64,000 nucleotides of DNA from ATX-6F1 sp943369485 (lineage in GTDB: Bacteria > Cyanobacteriota > Cyanobacteriia > PCC-6307 > Cyanobiaceae), in the NCBI GenBank assembly GCA_943369485.1, contig CALRNH020000016.1, forward strand, positions 4,409 through 68,408. Reading direction: 5' to 3'. The stretch's first letter is position 1; every line of letters starts with the position of its first letter. Of the stretch, positions 63,296 through 64,000 are shown piece after piece. The notes beneath the pieces are model-generated. The model saw nothing but the letters and a program-made list of their open reading frames with translations. It made no database searches and was not told the origin of the DNA. Made by a program: the position numbers and the translations under genes.

Positions 63296-63494
63296 CGATT
63301 CACTCCAGCGCGGTGTCAAGGGAAGTCCTGAAGCACCTCAAAAAAATCTAAGCAAAGCCTCGGGAATCAGCCGCGATCGCCACAGGTTGTTTCATTACCT
63401 AGGTGCGTTGTCCCACCAGATTGTGCCGGCTGACAAAGGGGTTTGAGGTCGACGGGGTTGTGGTGCGACCCAACAGCCCCAGACCTCACAACCC

Positions 63495-63857
63495 ATGCCT
63501 GCACATCCCAATGCCCGTCTGACACCGATCGGTCGGGAACGCCTGATCCGGCAGCACCTCGATGAGGGCAGAAGCCTTGCTCAACTGGCCATTGAGCACG
63601 GAATCCGTGAGCGCATAGCCCGTCAGTGGCTGGCTCGATTCCGTTGAGGCGGTGTGACGGCACTGGCGGATCGACGAAGTGATCGCCGCACCCAGCGGCG
63701 GACACTTGATCCGCAGCAACTGCAGCAGGCTGTGGACCTCAGGCAGCAGCGCTGCACCCTCCGGAGGATCGTCCGACTGCTGCTGGTGCCGATCACGAAC
63801 CTGGCCAAGGCAATGTGGCGCCTGGGGCTGAACCGGCTGCGGAACCTCGACCCCTAG
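63495..63857 (+). mobile_element. IS481-type transposase remnant with in-frame stop
   Basis: From ATG 63495 the frame encodes the HTH of an IS481-family transposase (RLTPIGRERLIRQHLDEGRS, LAIEHGIRERIARQWLARFR). A TGA at 63645 interrupts it, and the same frame resumes as ALADRRSDRRTQRRTLDPQQ and GLNRLRNLDP, ending at TAG 63857. The DDE catalytic core is missing, so this is a dead 5' fragment. No terminal repeats were located. Confidence 0.8.
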
Positions 63858-64000
63858 GAGGCCGCTGAAATAGCCGCCAATTCGTGACCGGATGGCCTTG
63901 GCGAAGTTTCGCCGGCTGAGGTGAACGCCACGCGGGGGGCTGTTTCGGCGATTGCTCTGCTGCTTTCAGCCGCCAGTCCCCGCCCTGGGGGGCTGAACCT
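63858..64000. other. unassigned sequence after the IS481 remnant
   Basis: This 143-base end of the window lacks a supported gene. It may belong to another insertion-element remnant or to the next gene beyond the window. Confidence 0.4.

Noticed and set aside
1..64000. CRISPR arrays, prophage or a secondary-metabolite cluster
   Set aside because: No regular repeat-spacer series, no cas genes, no phage structural genes and no NRPS/PKS or RiPP genes were seen.

Overview
The window looks like chromosome of a GC-rich unicellular cyanobacterium, most likely a Synechococcus/Cyanobium-type picocyanobacterium. The evidence is chlorophyll synthase (chlG), phylloquinone methyltransferase (menG), a DUF2862/PetP-like protein, the paired ClpR/ClpP genes, several cyanobacterial small hypothetical proteins, and repeated copies of the HIP1 octamer GCGATCGC. 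Gene density is high, operons are short, many starts and stops overlap by 4 bases, and GTG/TTG starts are common.

Layout. 1-4.4 kb: the 5' part of a pseudopilin gene (reverse), a histidine kinase with two response regulators, and a lone DppC-type permease. 4.4-10.7 kb: an AT-richer island with a double methyltransferase, a divergent TPR/O-GlcNAc-transferase-like protein, two full-length pilA genes and a decayed pilin copy between them. 11.3-11.9 kb: a broken VapBC-like toxin-antitoxin locus. 12-15.4 kb: trmH-type methyltransferase, alkyltransferase-like protein, a fourth pilin, rsmB. 15.3-25.6 kb: class A PBP, chlG, hisF, menG, an EAL protein, glyQ, a LysM protein, comEC. 25.7-27.4 kb: tRNA-Ser followed by a gene-poor stretch with small hypothetical genes. 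27.5-29.5 kb: two polysaccharide-assembly genes. 29.5-35.2 kb (reverse): PIN/TRAM protein, clpR, clpP, ilvC, MFS transporter, cbiB. 35.3-41.2 kb: hemW-like, panB, SRP RNA, then a reverse cell-wall/division cluster ddl-hyp-ftsQ-ftsZ. 41.7-43.5 kb: a four-CBS plus EAL protein split by a frameshift. 43.8-50.7 kb: miaB, an epimerase/DUF1611 pair, tRNA-His, and a DUF4359-amidohydrolase-FAD oxidase run. 50.8-55.5 kb: pentapeptide protein, folC, argD, murA and two tRNA-Leu genes. 55.5-64 kb: rRNA-type SpoU methyltransferase, lpdA, trpC, rpsD, yidD, murE, aqpZ, a small membrane protein and a dead IS481 transposase.

How the parts fit. Cell wall and division genes are spread over the window (class A PBP, ddl, ftsQ, ftsZ, murA, murE). 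Type IV pilins (four loci) and comEC suggest a pilus/competence apparatus. Cyclic-di-GMP turnover is represented by two EAL proteins, one of them broken. The most unusual piece is the island at 4.4-10.7 kb, where two large protein-modifying-type enzymes sit beside tandem pilins and a promoter-less, N-terminally truncated pilin copy. All functional links there are inference. GC contrasts were judged by eye and not computed.
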